Assembly: GCF_021183625.1 (NCBI RefSeq)
Contig: NZ_CP089214.1
Coordinates: 5,828,001 to 5,892,000 of the forward strand
Direction of reading: 5' to 3'
Origin: Nocardia asteroides
GTDB lineage: Bacteria; Actinomycetota; Actinomycetes; Mycobacteriales; Mycobacteriaceae
Length of the DNA: 64,000 bases
Shown piece after piece: positions 44,700 through 53,880 of this stretch; the stretch's first letter is position 1; every line of letters begins with the position of its first letter. The translations under genes and the position numbers were made by a program. The notes under the pieces are model-generated. The model was not told the DNA's origin. It saw only the letters and a list, made by a program, of their open reading frames with translations, and made no database searches.

Positions 44700-45542
44700 A
44701 TGACGTCACCGACACCCTGGCAGGGCGATGCTCTCGACCTGGACGCCTACCTCGCCCGCATCGGCTACGACGGTGCGCGCGAACCCACGGAAACCGCCCT
44801 GCACGCCCTGATCCGCGCGCACACCACCGCCATCCCGTTCGAGAACCTGGAGACCCTGCTCGGCCGCCCGGTACCGCTCGACCCGGAGTCGTTGCAGCGC
44901 AAGCTCGTCCGGAGCCCGCGCGGCGGCTGGTGCTACGAGAACGCCGTGCTGTTCGCCGCGGCACTGGAGCGCTTCGGTTTCGACTTCACCGCGCTCGCCG
45001 GCCGGGTCACCATGGGCGCGGCTGGCCCGGTGGAGGTGCCGACCAGACCGGCAACGCACGCCTTGCTCGCCGTCCGGGTGCCGGAGTCGGAGCACCCGCT
45101 GATCGCCGACGTCGGCTTCGGCGCAGGCCCGCTCGCCGCCTACCCGCTGACCGAGCGCGGCGAACTCGCGCTCGGCGACTGGCGCTTCCGCCTGGAGCGG
45201 TTGCCCGAGCTCTGGGTGCTGCACCAGTTCGCCAAAGACGGCTGGGTCGACCGCTACACCTTCACCGAGGCGGCGCAGTACCCGATCGACTACGAGGTGG
45301 CGAACCACTTCGTCGCGACCTCGCCGCGCTCGCCCTTCACCCGCCGCGTCTTCGCGCAGCGCTTCCACCCGGAGGTGCACCACATCCTGGACAGCAAGAC
45401 CTGGACCGCCGAGTACCCGGACGGTCGAGCGGAATCCCGCGAACTCGAGCCGGACGAGCTGCCGAAGGTGCTGGCCGAGGTCTTCGAGATCGAGCTGAAC
45501 GCCGCGGATTCGGCGCGGCTCGTCGCGACTGTCCGGGACTGA
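44700..45542 (+). CDS. nat: Arylamine N-acetyltransferase
   Basis: A 280-aa acyltransferase using acetyl- or propionyl-CoA. The catalytic triad is recognisable: Cys in RSPRGGWCYENA (about 80), His in PATHALLAVRV (about 122) and Asp in LIADVGFGAGP (about 137). TTAIPFENLETLLGRPVPLD near the N-terminus is typical. In actinomycetes NATs are linked to lipid or sterol catabolism and isoniazid acetylation; here no such neighbours are present. GAGGAG lies 5-6 nt before the ATG. Confidence 0.93.
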   Translation: MTSPTPWQGDALDLDAYLARIGYDGAREPTETALHALIRAHTTAIPFENLETLLGRPVPLDPESLQRKLVRSPRGGWCYENAVLFAAALERFGFDFTALAGRVTMGAAGPVEVPTRPATHALLAVRVPESEHPLIADVGFGAGPLAAYPLTERGELALGDWRFRLERLPELWVLHQFAKDGWVDRYTFTEAAQYPIDYEVANHFVATSPRSPFTRRVFAQRFHPEVHHILDSKTWTAEYPDGRAESRELEPDELPKVLAEVFEIELNAADSARLVATVRD

Positions 45543-45578
45543 GTGGGCTTCGTCCCGCATACCGGGGCCTTCCGGCGT

Positions 45579-45584
45579 TACTCT
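45579..45584 (+). promoter_or_regulatory. -10 box of the PBP lipoprotein gene (leaderless)
   Basis: TACTCT, 6 nt before the GTG start at 45591. Confidence 0.45.
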
Positions 45585-45590
45585 CCCCGC

Positions 45591-47342
45591 GTGCGCTCTC
45601 CTCTCCGCCGACCGCTGGTCGTGCTCGCCGTGCTCGGTCTCGGGCTGGCCGGCTGCTCCGGGCCGTCCCAGCCGGACACCGTGGCCGGTGAGTTCGCCGA
45701 CGCGCTGCAGCGCGACGACGTCGCCGCCGCGGCCCGGCTGACCACCGACCAGAACGCCGCGATTCCGGTGCTCGAGGGGCTGTACCGGGCACTCGGCACC
45801 GAGAACGAGGTCACCGTGCGCTCCGCGGAGGGCAGCGACTTCACCCTCGACGTCACCTGGAGACTCGGCCCGGGCGGCCGAAACCTGTGGCAGTACACCA
45901 CCTCCGGGCTCGCCGCCGACTCCGACGACGGCTGGCGGGTGAAGTGGAGCCCGGCGACCGTCGCGCCCGGCCTGGACACCGGCCCGCTGGAGTACTCGAC
46001 GGCCTACGGCGACCCGGTCCCGGTGCTGGACGCCGCCGGCGGCGAGCTGATGACCGAGCAGACCGTCACCCTGGTGAACCTGGCCCCCGACGCCGACACC
46101 GCGGGCGTCGCCGCGCTGCTCGGCCCGGCCGCCCCCGGCATCACCGCGCAGACCCTCGACACCGAGCTGGCCGCGGCGCAGGGCCGAGCCGTCACCGCGG
46201 TGTCGCTGCGCGCCGCCGACATCGCGCCGATCCAGGACCGGCTGAGCGCGCTGCGCGGCGTCACCCTCGCCCCGCAGACCCGGTTGCTCACCGTGGACCG
46301 GGCACTGTCCGGGCCACCCCTGAACGGGCTCGCCGAACTCTGGCAGCAGGAGGCCGACGACGCCGCGGGCTGGTGGATCCAGGCGGAGACCGCGCAGGGC
46401 CCCCGCCGGGTCGCGGGCCGCCCGCCGCGCGCCGCCGCCGCCCTCGCGAGCACCCTGGAACCGGCGCTGCACCTGGCGGCGGAGGCCGCGCTCGCCCCGA
46501 TCCGCACCCCGGCGGCGATCGTCGCGCTGCGGCCCTCCACCGGCTCCGTCGTCGCGGTGGCGCAGAACGCGGCGGCCGACGCGCAGGGCGCGCTCGCGCT
46601 CACCGGCCTCTACCCGCCCGGCTCCACCTTCAAGACGGTGACCGCATCGGCCGCGCTGCAGGCGGGCGCCGCCACCCCGGACACCGTGCTGCCCTGCCCG
46701 GGCAGCGCGGACATCGAGGGCAGGCGGATCCCCAACGACGACAACTTCGACCTGGGCCGGGTGCCGCTGCACACCGCTTTCGCCCGCTCCTGCAACACCA
46801 CCATGGCCGCGCTCGCCGTCGGGCTGCCCGCCACCGCGCTCGCCGACGCCGCCGCCCAGCTCGGGCTCGGCATCGACTACGTCACCCCCGGGCTGACCAC
46901 CGTCACCGGCTCGGTGCCCGCCGCCGAGACCCCGGCGCAGCGGGTGGAGGCGTCGATCGGGCAGGGGCAGGTCACCGCCTCGCCCTTCGGCATGGCGCTG
47001 GTCGCCGCCGCGCTCGCGCAGGGCTCGGTGCCTGCCCCCGCGCTCGTGCAGGGCCGCCCCGGCACCCCTGACCGCACCCCGCCCGCGCTGCCCGCCGGGG
47101 TCGCCGACGAGGTGCGATCGATGATGCGGGAGACGGTCACCGCGGGCACCGCGACCGCGCTGCGTGACATTCCCGGCCTGCTCGGCAAGACCGGTACCGC
47201 CGAGTACGGCGACAACTCCGCGGCGCACGGCTGGTTCGTCGGCATCGACGGGGATCTGGCGTTCGCCGTGTTCGTCGCGGACGCGGGCAGTTCCGAGCCC
47301 GCGGTGGCGGCGGCCGGGCGCATGCTCCGGGCAGTGCGATAG
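45591..47342 (+). CDS. Penicillin-binding lipoprotein (class B transpeptidase, MecA-N type)
   Basis: A 583-aa peptidoglycan transpeptidase anchored by a lipobox (LGLAGC, Cys near residue 23). An NTF2-like MecA-N domain (about 28-135) precedes the PBP dimerisation region and the transpeptidase domain, with SxxK in PPGSTFKTV (about 344), SxN in SCNTT (about 400) and KTG in LLGKTGTAEYG (about 533). The layout matches the mycobacterial PBP-lipo protein Rv2864c (recalled). The GTG at 45591 gives the proper signal peptide, and the -10 box is 6 nt upstream. It precedes a Ser/Thr kinase. Confidence 0.9.
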   Translation: MRSPLRRPLVVLAVLGLGLAGCSGPSQPDTVAGEFADALQRDDVAAAARLTTDQNAAIPVLEGLYRALGTENEVTVRSAEGSDFTLDVTWRLGPGGRNLWQYTTSGLAADSDDGWRVKWSPATVAPGLDTGPLEYSTAYGDPVPVLDAAGGELMTEQTVTLVNLAPDADTAGVAALLGPAAPGITAQTLDTELAAAQGRAVTAVSLRAADIAPIQDRLSALRGVTLAPQTRLLTVDRALSGPPLNGLAELWQQEADDAAGWWIQAETAQGPRRVAGRPPRAAAALASTLEPALHLAAEAALAPIRTPAAIVALRPSTGSVVAVAQNAAADAQGALALTGLYPPGSTFKTVTASAALQAGAATPDTVLPCPGSADIEGRRIPNDDNFDLGRVPLHTAFARSCNTTMAALAVGLPATALADAAAQLGLGIDYVTPGLTTVTGSVPAAETPAQRVEASIGQGQVTASPFGMALVAAALAQGSVPAPALVQGRPGTPDRTPPALPAGVADEVRSMMRETVTAGTATALRDIPGLLGKTGTAEYGDNSAAHGWFVGIDGDLAFAVFVADAGSSEPAVAAAGRMLRAVR

Positions 47343-47413
47343 CGAAAACGTATGGGAACACGGTATCGTGACCGGCGCGAGATAAACCACCGCTGACGCC
47401 GACTCGGGATCAC

Positions 47414-49096
47414 ATGCCCGCTACACTTGGCGTCGAACGCGCGGATGTCGAGCCGCGCGCTGTCACGATTTCGAGAAGGTTCGGAGTAGAAGCCATCGAT
47501 ACCGGTCAGTTGATCGCGGAACACTACCGCCTGGTCGAGCGGATTGGTAGCGGCGGCACGGGCGTGGTCTGGCGTGCCCTCGACGAGCGGTTGCAGCGCT
47601 CGGTCGCGGTCAAGCAGATCCACATCAAGCCGAGCCTTCCGCAGGCCGACCGGGAAGTGGTCCGCCAGCGCGCATTCCGTGAGGCGCGCAACGCCGCCCG
47701 TTTCCAGCACCCGAACGCCATCGTGGTGTTCGACATCACCGAGCACAACGGTGACCCGTGCCTCGTCATGGAGTACCTGAAGTCGCGCAGCCTGGCCGCG
47801 GTCATCTCCGCCCAGGGCACGCTGCCGCTGACCCAGGTGGCCAGGATCGGCGAGCAGGTCGCCGCCGCGCTGATCGCGGCGCACCAGGCGGGCATCGTGC
47901 ACCGCGACGTCAAGCCGGGCAACATCCTGCTCGACGACCACGGCACGGTGAAGATCACCGACTTCGGCATCTCCCGCGCCACCGGTGACGTCACGCTCAC
48001 CGAGACCGGGCTGATCTGCGGCACCGCCGCCTACCTCGCCCCCGAGGTGGCCCGCGGCGCCGACCCCACCCCCTCCGCGGACGTCTTCGCGCTCGGCGCA
48101 ACGCTTTTCCACGCGCTGGAGGGCGAGCCGCCCTACGGCGCGAGCGCCAATCCGCTCGCCGTGCTCTACGCGGCGGCCAACGGCCAGGTCAGCGAGCCGC
48201 GGAATGCCGGGCCCGCCACCGATTTCCTGCTCCAGCTGCTCGATCCGGATCCGGAGCGGCGGCCGACCATGCGCACCTCCCGCGCCCGGCTGGCCGCGCT
48301 CGCCGAGGCCGGTGCCGAGCCGGTGCCCGCCGGGTTCGTGCCCGCCTCCGAGGCGTACGGCGGCCGTGAGCAGCAGCGCGGCGGCGCCGGGGTGCGCACC
48401 GCGACCCCGCCTCCGCCGCAACGGCATTCGCGCCCGACCTCGCCGCGCAACGGCGGCCAGGGCGGCCCCGGCAACCCCGGCGGCCAGCGCAACGGCACCG
48501 GCTCGCGCGGCCCGGGGCATCCGAAGACGGCGTCCCATCCGCGCACGGCCGCGCACCCGCAGCCCGCGCCGGATGCCGGCTCCGGCTCCGGTAAGCGCAC
48601 CGCCGTGCTGATCGGCGCCGGGCTCGGCGCGATCGCCGCCGTCGCCGCGGTCCTCTTCACCACCATGGGCGGTGACGACTCCTCCGGGAACCAGGCGCAG
48701 GCGAGCACCTCGTCGATCAGCGCCCCCGCGGGCCCCGCCACCAGCTCGGCCGCGCCGGCCGCCATCGGCCAGACGCCGAGCGCCGCCACCGTCGACCTCG
48801 GCTCCGCCGCCCAGCTGGTGGTCGACTTCTACAGCAGCCCCGCGAGCAACTGGTCGCTGCTCACCCCGGCCGCGCAGAAGGTCTACGGCTCCGAGTCGGA
48901 GTTCCGGCAGTACTGGCGCTCCCGCACCATCGACACCTTCGCCAATATCGACGCCCCGTCCCGGGCCAACAACGACGACGGCTCCATCGACATGCGCGTC
49001 GCCAGCCTCACCATCAGCGGGCAGACCGAGGCGGTCACGCTGCGGGTGATCGGCTCCGGCAGCGGCAAGCTGCTGATCGACAGCGACACCCGCTAG
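47414..49096 (+). CDS. Receptor-type Ser/Thr protein kinase
   Basis: A 560-aa PASTA-less Hanks-type kinase. The kinase domain (about 38-300) has RIGSGGTGVVWRA, VAVKQI (ATP Lys, about 66), HRDVKPGNIL (about 163) and TDFGIS (about 182). A Pro/Gly/Arg/His-rich linker (about 310-395), one transmembrane helix (about 398-418) and an external domain of about 115 residues follow. Start is uncertain: ATG 47414 gives a 35-residue preface, but TACACT at 47422 looks like a -10 box inside it, which would force a start downstream, perhaps the TTG at 47510. It lies 72 bp after a PBP gene, suggesting envelope sensing. Confidence 0.85.
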   Translation: MPATLGVERADVEPRAVTISRRFGVEAIDTGQLIAEHYRLVERIGSGGTGVVWRALDERLQRSVAVKQIHIKPSLPQADREVVRQRAFREARNAARFQHPNAIVVFDITEHNGDPCLVMEYLKSRSLAAVISAQGTLPLTQVARIGEQVAAALIAAHQAGIVHRDVKPGNILLDDHGTVKITDFGISRATGDVTLTETGLICGTAAYLAPEVARGADPTPSADVFALGATLFHALEGEPPYGASANPLAVLYAAANGQVSEPRNAGPATDFLLQLLDPDPERRPTMRTSRARLAALAEAGAEPVPAGFVPASEAYGGREQQRGGAGVRTATPPPPQRHSRPTSPRNGGQGGPGNPGGQRNGTGSRGPGHPKTASHPRTAAHPQPAPDAGSGSGKRTAVLIGAGLGAIAAVAAVLFTTMGGDDSSGNQAQASTSSISAPAGPATSSAAPAAIGQTPSAATVDLGSAAQLVVDFYSSPASNWSLLTPAAQKVYGSESEFRQYWRSRTIDTFANIDAPSRANNDDGSIDMRVASLTISGQTEAVTLRVIGSGSGKLLIDSDTR

Positions 49097-49106
49097 GTCC
49101 GCGCGC

Positions 49107-49149
49107 GCCGCCGGGTGACGGCGGCCACTCGGCGCGCCTGCCGCAGGCG
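49107..49149 (+). terminator. Tandem hairpins between kinase gene and his operon, with palindromic repeat copy 2
   Basis: GCCGCCG/CGGCGGC (49107-49125, 5-nt loop) is followed by CGCCTGCCGCAGGCG (49135-49149), identical to the repeat at 24036. Together they probably stop transcription from the kinase gene. Confidence 0.55.
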
Positions 49150-49179
49150 GCCAGGGAAAAAGCGCGTGCGCGGGACGGA

Positions 49180-49185
49180 TAGGCT
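49180..49185 (+). promoter_or_regulatory. Candidate -10 box of the his operon
   Basis: TAGGCT stands 55 nt before the hisD ATG, giving a leader of about 50 nt. No clear -35 box and no His-rich leader peptide are seen. Confidence 0.35.
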
Positions 49186-49240
49186 GGTAGCCGGACGCAC
49201 GCTGCCGATCCGCCCCCTCGAGACAGGACCGCACCCCGAG

Positions 49241-50578
49241 ATGACCACACCCATCGAGCTCGCCCGCGTGGATCTGCGCGGTCGCACTCCCGCCGTGGCC
49301 GAGCTGCGCTCCGCGCTGCCGCGCGGGGGAGTCGACGTGGACTCGGTGCTGCCGCGGGTGCGGCCGGTGGTGGAGGCGGTGCGGGATCGCGGCGCCGCCG
49401 CCGCGCTGGAGTACGGCGAGCAGTTCGACGGGGTCGCCCCCGCCGCGGTCCGGGTGCCCGCGAAGGCGCTCGCCGAGGCGCTGGCGGGGCTCGATTCGAA
49501 GGTCAGGGTCGCGCTGGAGGTCGCGATCGAGCGGACGCGGAGGGTGCACGCGGATCAGCGCCGCACCGACACGGTCACCGAGGTGGTGCCGGGCGGGATC
49601 GTCACCGAGCGCTGGGTTCCGGTCGAGCGGGTCGGGCTGTACGTGCCGGGCGGCAACGCCGTCTACCCGTCCAGCGTGGTGATGAACGTGGTGCCCGCAC
49701 AGGCCGCCGGGGTGGAATCGCTGGTGGTGGCCTCGCCGCCGCAGAAACAGTTCGGCGGCTCGCCGCACCCGACGGTGCTGGCCGCGGCCGCGCTGCTCGG
49801 CGTCGACGAGGTGTGGGCGGTCGGCGGCGCGCAGGCCGTCGCGCTGCTCGCCTACGGCGGCACCGACACCGACGGGCAGCCGCTGGCCCCGGTCGACCTG
49901 ATCACCGGGCCTGGCAACATCTACGTCACCGCCGCCAAGCGGCTCTGCCGCGGGCTGGTCGGGATCGACGCCGAGGCGGGCCCCACCGAGATCGCCATCC
50001 TGGCCGACGCCACCGCCGACCCGGTGCACGTGGCCGCCGACCTGATCAGCCAGGCCGAGCACGACGTGCTCGCCGCCAGCGTCCTGGTCACCGACAGCCC
50101 GGCGCTGGCCGACGCGGTGGACGCCGCGCTCACCGCGCAGCTGCCGGTGGTCGAGCACGCCGAGCGGGTGCGCACCGCGCTCACCGGCACCCAGTCCGGC
50201 ACCGTGCTGGTCGACGACATCACCCAGGGGCTGCGCGTGGTGAACGCCTACGCCGCCGAGCACCTGGAGATCCAGACCGCCGACGCCGCCGCCGTCGCCG
50301 CCCGGGTGCGCAGCGCGGGCGCGATCTTCGTCGGCGCGTACGCCCCGGTCAGCCTGGGCGACTACTGCGCGGGCTCGAACCACGTGCTGCCCACCGCGGG
50401 CTGCGCGCGGCACTCCTCCGGGCTCAGCGTGCAGACCTTCCTGCGCGGCATCCACGTGGTCGAGTACACCGAGGCCGCGCTGAAGGACGTCGCCGGGCAC
50501 GTCGTCGCGCTGGCCGACGCCGAGCACCTGCCCGCGCACGGCCAGGCCGTGCGGGCCCGCTTCGAGGCGCTGTCGTGA
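49241..50578 (+). CDS. hisD: Histidinol dehydrogenase
   Basis: A 445-aa zinc enzyme carrying out the last two oxidations to histidine. VERVGLYVPGGNAVYPSSVVMNVVPAQAAGV, DLITGPGNIYVTAAKR, GIDAEAGPTEIAILAD, SQAEHDVLA and YCAGSNHVLPTAG are conserved. It is first in the his cluster, and its stop overlaps the hisC GTG. Confidence 0.96.
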   Translation: MTTPIELARVDLRGRTPAVAELRSALPRGGVDVDSVLPRVRPVVEAVRDRGAAAALEYGEQFDGVAPAAVRVPAKALAEALAGLDSKVRVALEVAIERTRRVHADQRRTDTVTEVVPGGIVTERWVPVERVGLYVPGGNAVYPSSVVMNVVPAQAAGVESLVVASPPQKQFGGSPHPTVLAAAALLGVDEVWAVGGAQAVALLAYGGTDTDGQPLAPVDLITGPGNIYVTAAKRLCRGLVGIDAEAGPTEIAILADATADPVHVAADLISQAEHDVLAASVLVTDSPALADAVDAALTAQLPVVEHAERVRTALTGTQSGTVLVDDITQGLRVVNAYAAEHLEIQTADAAAVAARVRSAGAIFVGAYAPVSLGDYCAGSNHVLPTAGCARHSSGLSVQTFLRGIHVVEYTEAALKDVAGHVVALADAEHLPAHGQAVRARFEALS

Positions 50579-51729
50579 CCGTTACCCCGGACGACCAGCG
50601 CCTTCACGCCGCCGCGGTCCCCGGCTCGGGCATCGGGCTGGACGACCTGCCGCTGCGGGACAACTTGCGCGGCAAGCAGCCCTACGGCGCCCCGCAGCTC
50701 AGCGTCCCGGTGCAGCTCAACACCAACGAGAACCCGCACCCGCCGACCCGCGCGCTGGTCGACGACGTGGCCGAGGCGGTCCGCACCGCCGCCGCCGAGC
50801 TGCACCGCTACCCGGACCGCGACGCGGTCGCGCTGCGCACCGATCTCGCCGCGTACCTGACGAAGCAGACCGGCATCGCGGTCGACACCGCCAATGTGTG
50901 GGCCGCGAACGGCTCCAACGAGATCCTGCAGCAGCTGCTCCAGGCGTTCGGCGGCCCCGGCCGCACCGCGCTCGGCTTCGTGCCCTCGTACTCGATGCAC
51001 CCGATCATCTCCGAGGGCATCGACACCGCGTGGATCGAGGCGAAGCGGGCGGGCGACTTCTCGCTCGACGTGGACCACGCGCTCGCCGCCATCGCCGAGC
51101 GCCGCCCCGACGTCGTCTTCGTGACCAGCCCGAACAACCCCACCGGGCACAGCGTCCCCGCCCCCGAGCTGGAGCGCATCCTGGCCGCCGCGCCCGGCAT
51201 CGTCGTGGTCGACGAGGCATACGCCGAGTTCTCCGCGCAGCCGAGCGCCATCGGGCTGATCGACCGGTACCCGGCCAAGCTCGTGGTCAGCCGCACCATG
51301 AGCAAGGCCTTCGCCTTCGCGGGCGGCAGGCTCGGCTACCTGGTCGCCGCGCCCGCCGTCGTCGACGCGCTGCTGCTGGTCCGGCTGCCGTACCACCTCT
51401 CGGTGGTCACCCAGGCCGCCGCCCGCGCGGCGCTGCGGCACGCCGGAGAAACCCTCGGCAGCGTCGCCGAGCTCGCCGCGCAGCGCGACCGGGTGGCGGC
51501 CGAGCTCGCCGCGCTCGGCTTCGACGTGGTGCCGAGCGATGCCAACTTCCTGCTCTTCGGCCGGTTCGCCGACGCACCGGCCACCTGGCGGCGGTACCTG
51601 GACCGCGGCGTGCTGATCCGGGACGTCGGCATCCCCGGCCACCTGCGCGCCACCATCGGCCTCGCCGCCGAGAACGACGAATTCCTGCGAGTGAGCGCCG
51701 GACTCACCGGCGACCTCGTGCCGCGATGA
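50575..51729 (+). CDS. hisC: Histidinol-phosphate aminotransferase
   Basis: A 384-aa class I/II PLP aminotransferase. QLNTNENPHPP, ELHRYPDRDAVALR, VWAANGSNEILQQLLQAF, SPNNPTGHSVP, VVDEAYAEFS and the PLP Lys in SRTMSKAFAFAGGRLGY (about 244) are diagnostic of HisC. The GTG start overlaps the hisD stop. Confidence 0.95.
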   Translation: MTVTPDDQRLHAAAVPGSGIGLDDLPLRDNLRGKQPYGAPQLSVPVQLNTNENPHPPTRALVDDVAEAVRTAAAELHRYPDRDAVALRTDLAAYLTKQTGIAVDTANVWAANGSNEILQQLLQAFGGPGRTALGFVPSYSMHPIISEGIDTAWIEAKRAGDFSLDVDHALAAIAERRPDVVFVTSPNNPTGHSVPAPELERILAAAPGIVVVDEAYAEFSAQPSAIGLIDRYPAKLVVSRTMSKAFAFAGGRLGYLVAAPAVVDALLLVRLPYHLSVVTQAAARAALRHAGETLGSVAELAAQRDRVAAELAALGFDVVPSDANFLLFGRFADAPATWRRYLDRGVLIRDVGIPGHLRATIGLAAENDEFLRVSAGLTGDLVPR

Positions 51730-51745
51730 CACCGGAGGGAGCCCG

Positions 51746-52360
51746 ATGAGCAGAACCGCGCGGGTGGAGCGCGTCACCAGGGAATCGAACATCCTGGTCG
51801 AGCTCGACCTCGACGGCACCGGCCGCACCGAGATCAGCACCGGCGTGCCGTTCTACGACCACATGCTGACCGCGCTCGGCGCGCACGCGGGCTTCGACCT
51901 GACCGTGCGGGCACAGGGCGACATCGACATCGAGGCGCACCACACCGTCGAGGACACCGCCATCGTGCTCGGCCAGGCGCTCGGGCAGGCACTCGGCGAC
52001 AAGGCCGGGATCCGCCGCTTCGGCGACGCCTGGATCCCCATGGACGAGACGCTCGCGCACGCCGCGGTCGACGTCTCCGGCCGCGCCTACTGCGTGCACA
52101 CCGGCGAGCCCGAGCACCTGCTGCACGCGGTGATCCCCGGTTCCGGCCCCGGTGCGCCGTACTCGACCGTGCTCAACCGGCACGTCTTCGAATCGCTGGC
52201 CTCGCACGCGCGGATCGCGCTGCACGTCCGGGTGCTCTACGGCCGCGACCAGCACCACGTCACCGAGGCGGAGTTCAAGGCGGTGGCCCGCGCGCTGCGC
52301 GCCGCCGTCGAGCCGGACCCGCGGATCACCGGGGTCCCCTCCACCAAGGGCGTGCTGTGA
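51746..52360 (+). CDS. hisB: Imidazoleglycerol-phosphate dehydratase
   Basis: A 204-aa monofunctional dehydratase. The manganese-binding segments GVPFYDHMLTALGAHAGFDL, DIEAHHTVEDTAIVLGQAL and HHVTEAEFKAVARALR are present, and it ends in the usual VPSTKGVL. GGAGGGA lies 7 nt before the ATG. The stop overlaps the hisH GTG. Confidence 0.96.
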   Translation: MSRTARVERVTRESNILVELDLDGTGRTEISTGVPFYDHMLTALGAHAGFDLTVRAQGDIDIEAHHTVEDTAIVLGQALGQALGDKAGIRRFGDAWIPMDETLAHAAVDVSGRAYCVHTGEPEHLLHAVIPGSGPGAPYSTVLNRHVFESLASHARIALHVRVLYGRDQHHVTEAEFKAVARALRAAVEPDPRITGVPSTKGVL

Positions 52361-52986
52361 CCTCCGTCGCGCTGCTGGACTACGGCTCCGGCAACCTGCA
52401 CTCCGCCGAGCGCGCGCTCGTCCGCGCGGGCGCCGAGGTGACCGTCACCGCCGACCCGGACACCGTGCTCGCCGCCGACGGGCTCGTGGTCCCCGGCGTC
52501 GGCGCCTTCGCCGCCTGCATGACCGGGCTGCGCGCGGTGCGCGGCGAGCGGCTGATCGGGCAGCGGCTGGCCGGTGGCCGCCCGGTGCTCGGCATCTGCG
52601 TCGGCATGCAGATCCTCTTCGACCGCGGCGTCGAGTTCGGCGTCGAGGCCGACGGCTGCGGCGAGTGGCCGGGCACCGTCGACCGGCTCGAGGCCCCCGT
52701 CCTCCCGCACATGGGCTGGAACACCGTCGACGCCCCCTCGGACAGCGTCCTCTTCGACGGCCTCGACCCCGAGACCCGCTTCTACTTCGTGCACTCCTAC
52801 GCCGCCCGCACCTGGGACCTCCCCCCCGCCGATCACATCGCCGCGCCCCGGCTCACCTGGGCGGACCACGGCGGCCGCTTCCTCGCCGCCGTCGAGAACG
52901 GCCCGCTCTCCGCCACCCAGTTCCACCCGGAGAAGTCCGGCGACGCCGGCGCCGCGCTGCTCCGCAACTGGATCCGCGCCCTCTGA
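52357..52986 (+). CDS. hisH: Imidazole glycerol phosphate synthase, glutaminase subunit
   Basis: A 209-aa class I glutamine amidotransferase supplying ammonia to HisF. The nucleophile Cys is in LGICVGMQILFD (about 85) and the His-x-Glu pair in TQFHPEKSGDAG (about 188). YGSGNLHSAERAL opens the domain. Translation couples to hisB (GTGA). Confidence 0.95.
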   Translation: MTSVALLDYGSGNLHSAERALVRAGAEVTVTADPDTVLAADGLVVPGVGAFAACMTGLRAVRGERLIGQRLAGGRPVLGICVGMQILFDRGVEFGVEADGCGEWPGTVDRLEAPVLPHMGWNTVDAPSDSVLFDGLDPETRFYFVHSYAARTWDLPPADHIAAPRLTWADHGGRFLAAVENGPLSATQFHPEKSGDAGAALLRNWIRAL

Positions 52987-53031
52987 ATCCCGGTGCCAAA
53001 CCCCCAGGCCGGGCCGCTCCGCACGCCCGAC

Positions 53032-53037
53032 TAAGCT
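53032..53037 (+). promoter_or_regulatory. -10 box of priA (leaderless, internal to the his cluster)
   Basis: TAAGCT, 7 nt before the priA GTG, in the 58-bp gap after hisH. An extra promoter here would let priA serve Trp synthesis independently of hisDCBH. Confidence 0.45.
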
Positions 53038-53044
53038 GCCTCGA

Positions 53045-53776
53045 GTGAGTCTCGTACTACTGCCCGCGGTCGATGTCGCCAATGGTGAGGCCGTGCGCCT
53101 CGTGCAGGGAGAGGCCGGTAGCGAAACGAGCTACGGCTCCCCGAGGGAGGCGGCGCTGGCATGGCAGGAGGCGGGGGCCGAGTGGGTGCACCTGGTCGAC
53201 CTGGACGCCGCGTTCGGGCGCGGGTCGAATCGCGAGCTGCTGGCCGGGGTCGTCGGTGAGCTGGACGTCAAGGTGGAGCTCTCCGGTGGCATCAGGGACG
53301 ACGATTCGCTGCGCGCGGCGCTCGCCACCGGGTGCGCGCGGGTGAACCTGGGCACCGCCGCGCTGGAGGATCCGGTCTGGTGCGCCAAGGCCATCGCCGA
53401 GTACGGGGAGCGGGTCGCGGTCGGGCTGGACGTGCGGATCGTGGACGGCGAGCACCGGCTGCGCGGCCGCGGTTGGGTGAGCGACGGCGGCGACCTCTGG
53501 GAGGTGCTGGAGCGGCTGGAGCGCGACGGCTGCACCCGCTACGTCGTCACCGACGTCACCAAGGACGGCACCCTGACCGGCCCCAACCTGGACCTGCTCC
53601 GCGATGTCGCCGGCGCGACCGACGCCCCGGTGATCGCCTCCGGCGGCGTCTCCACCCTGGACGACCTGGTCGCCATCGCCGAGCTGGTCGGCGACGGGGT
53701 CGAGGGCGCGATCGTCGGCAAGGCGCTGTACGCGGGGCGCTTCACGCTGCCCGAGGCGCTGGCGGCGGTGCGCTGA
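53045..53776 (+). CDS. priA: Phosphoribosyl isomerase A (dual HisA/TrpF)
   Basis: A 243-aa (beta/alpha)8 isomerase. LLPAVDVANGEAVRLVQGEAGSETSYG and the general base Asp near residue 10, KVELSGGIRDDDSLR and the second Asp in VVTDVTKDGTLTGPNLD (about 175) are typical. In actinobacteria lacking trpF this enzyme also isomerises phosphoribosylanthranilate. The nearby trp cluster indeed has trpE, trpC, trpB and trpA but no trpF, which supports the dual role. The GTG start has a -10 box 7 nt upstream and no ribosome site. Confidence 0.93.
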   Translation: MSLVLLPAVDVANGEAVRLVQGEAGSETSYGSPREAALAWQEAGAEWVHLVDLDAAFGRGSNRELLAGVVGELDVKVELSGGIRDDDSLRAALATGCARVNLGTAALEDPVWCAKAIAEYGERVAVGLDVRIVDGEHRLRGRGWVSDGGDLWEVLERLERDGCTRYVVTDVTKDGTLTGPNLDLLRDVAGATDAPVIASGGVSTLDDLVAIAELVGDGVEGAIVGKALYAGRFTLPEALAAVR

Positions 53777-53880
53777 GCAGTGGTCTCGACCTCGAAGGCC
53801 GCGGCGCGCCAGGCACCTCCGCGCGAACTCGCCGACCCGCGCGAACCCGCGGCCCCGCGCGCGAGTGCGGAGCCCCGTCG

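Noticed and set aside
46877..50539. A 1220-codon open frame on the minus strand opposite the PBP, kinase and hisD genes
   Set aside because: It is a GC-driven shadow; the plus strand has complete families with motifs, and the minus translation is low-complexity Arg/Gly/His/Val-rich.
52256..52290. GTTCAAGG inside hisB as a fifth BioQ site
   Set aside because: Only one half-site is present and it lies within coding sequence.
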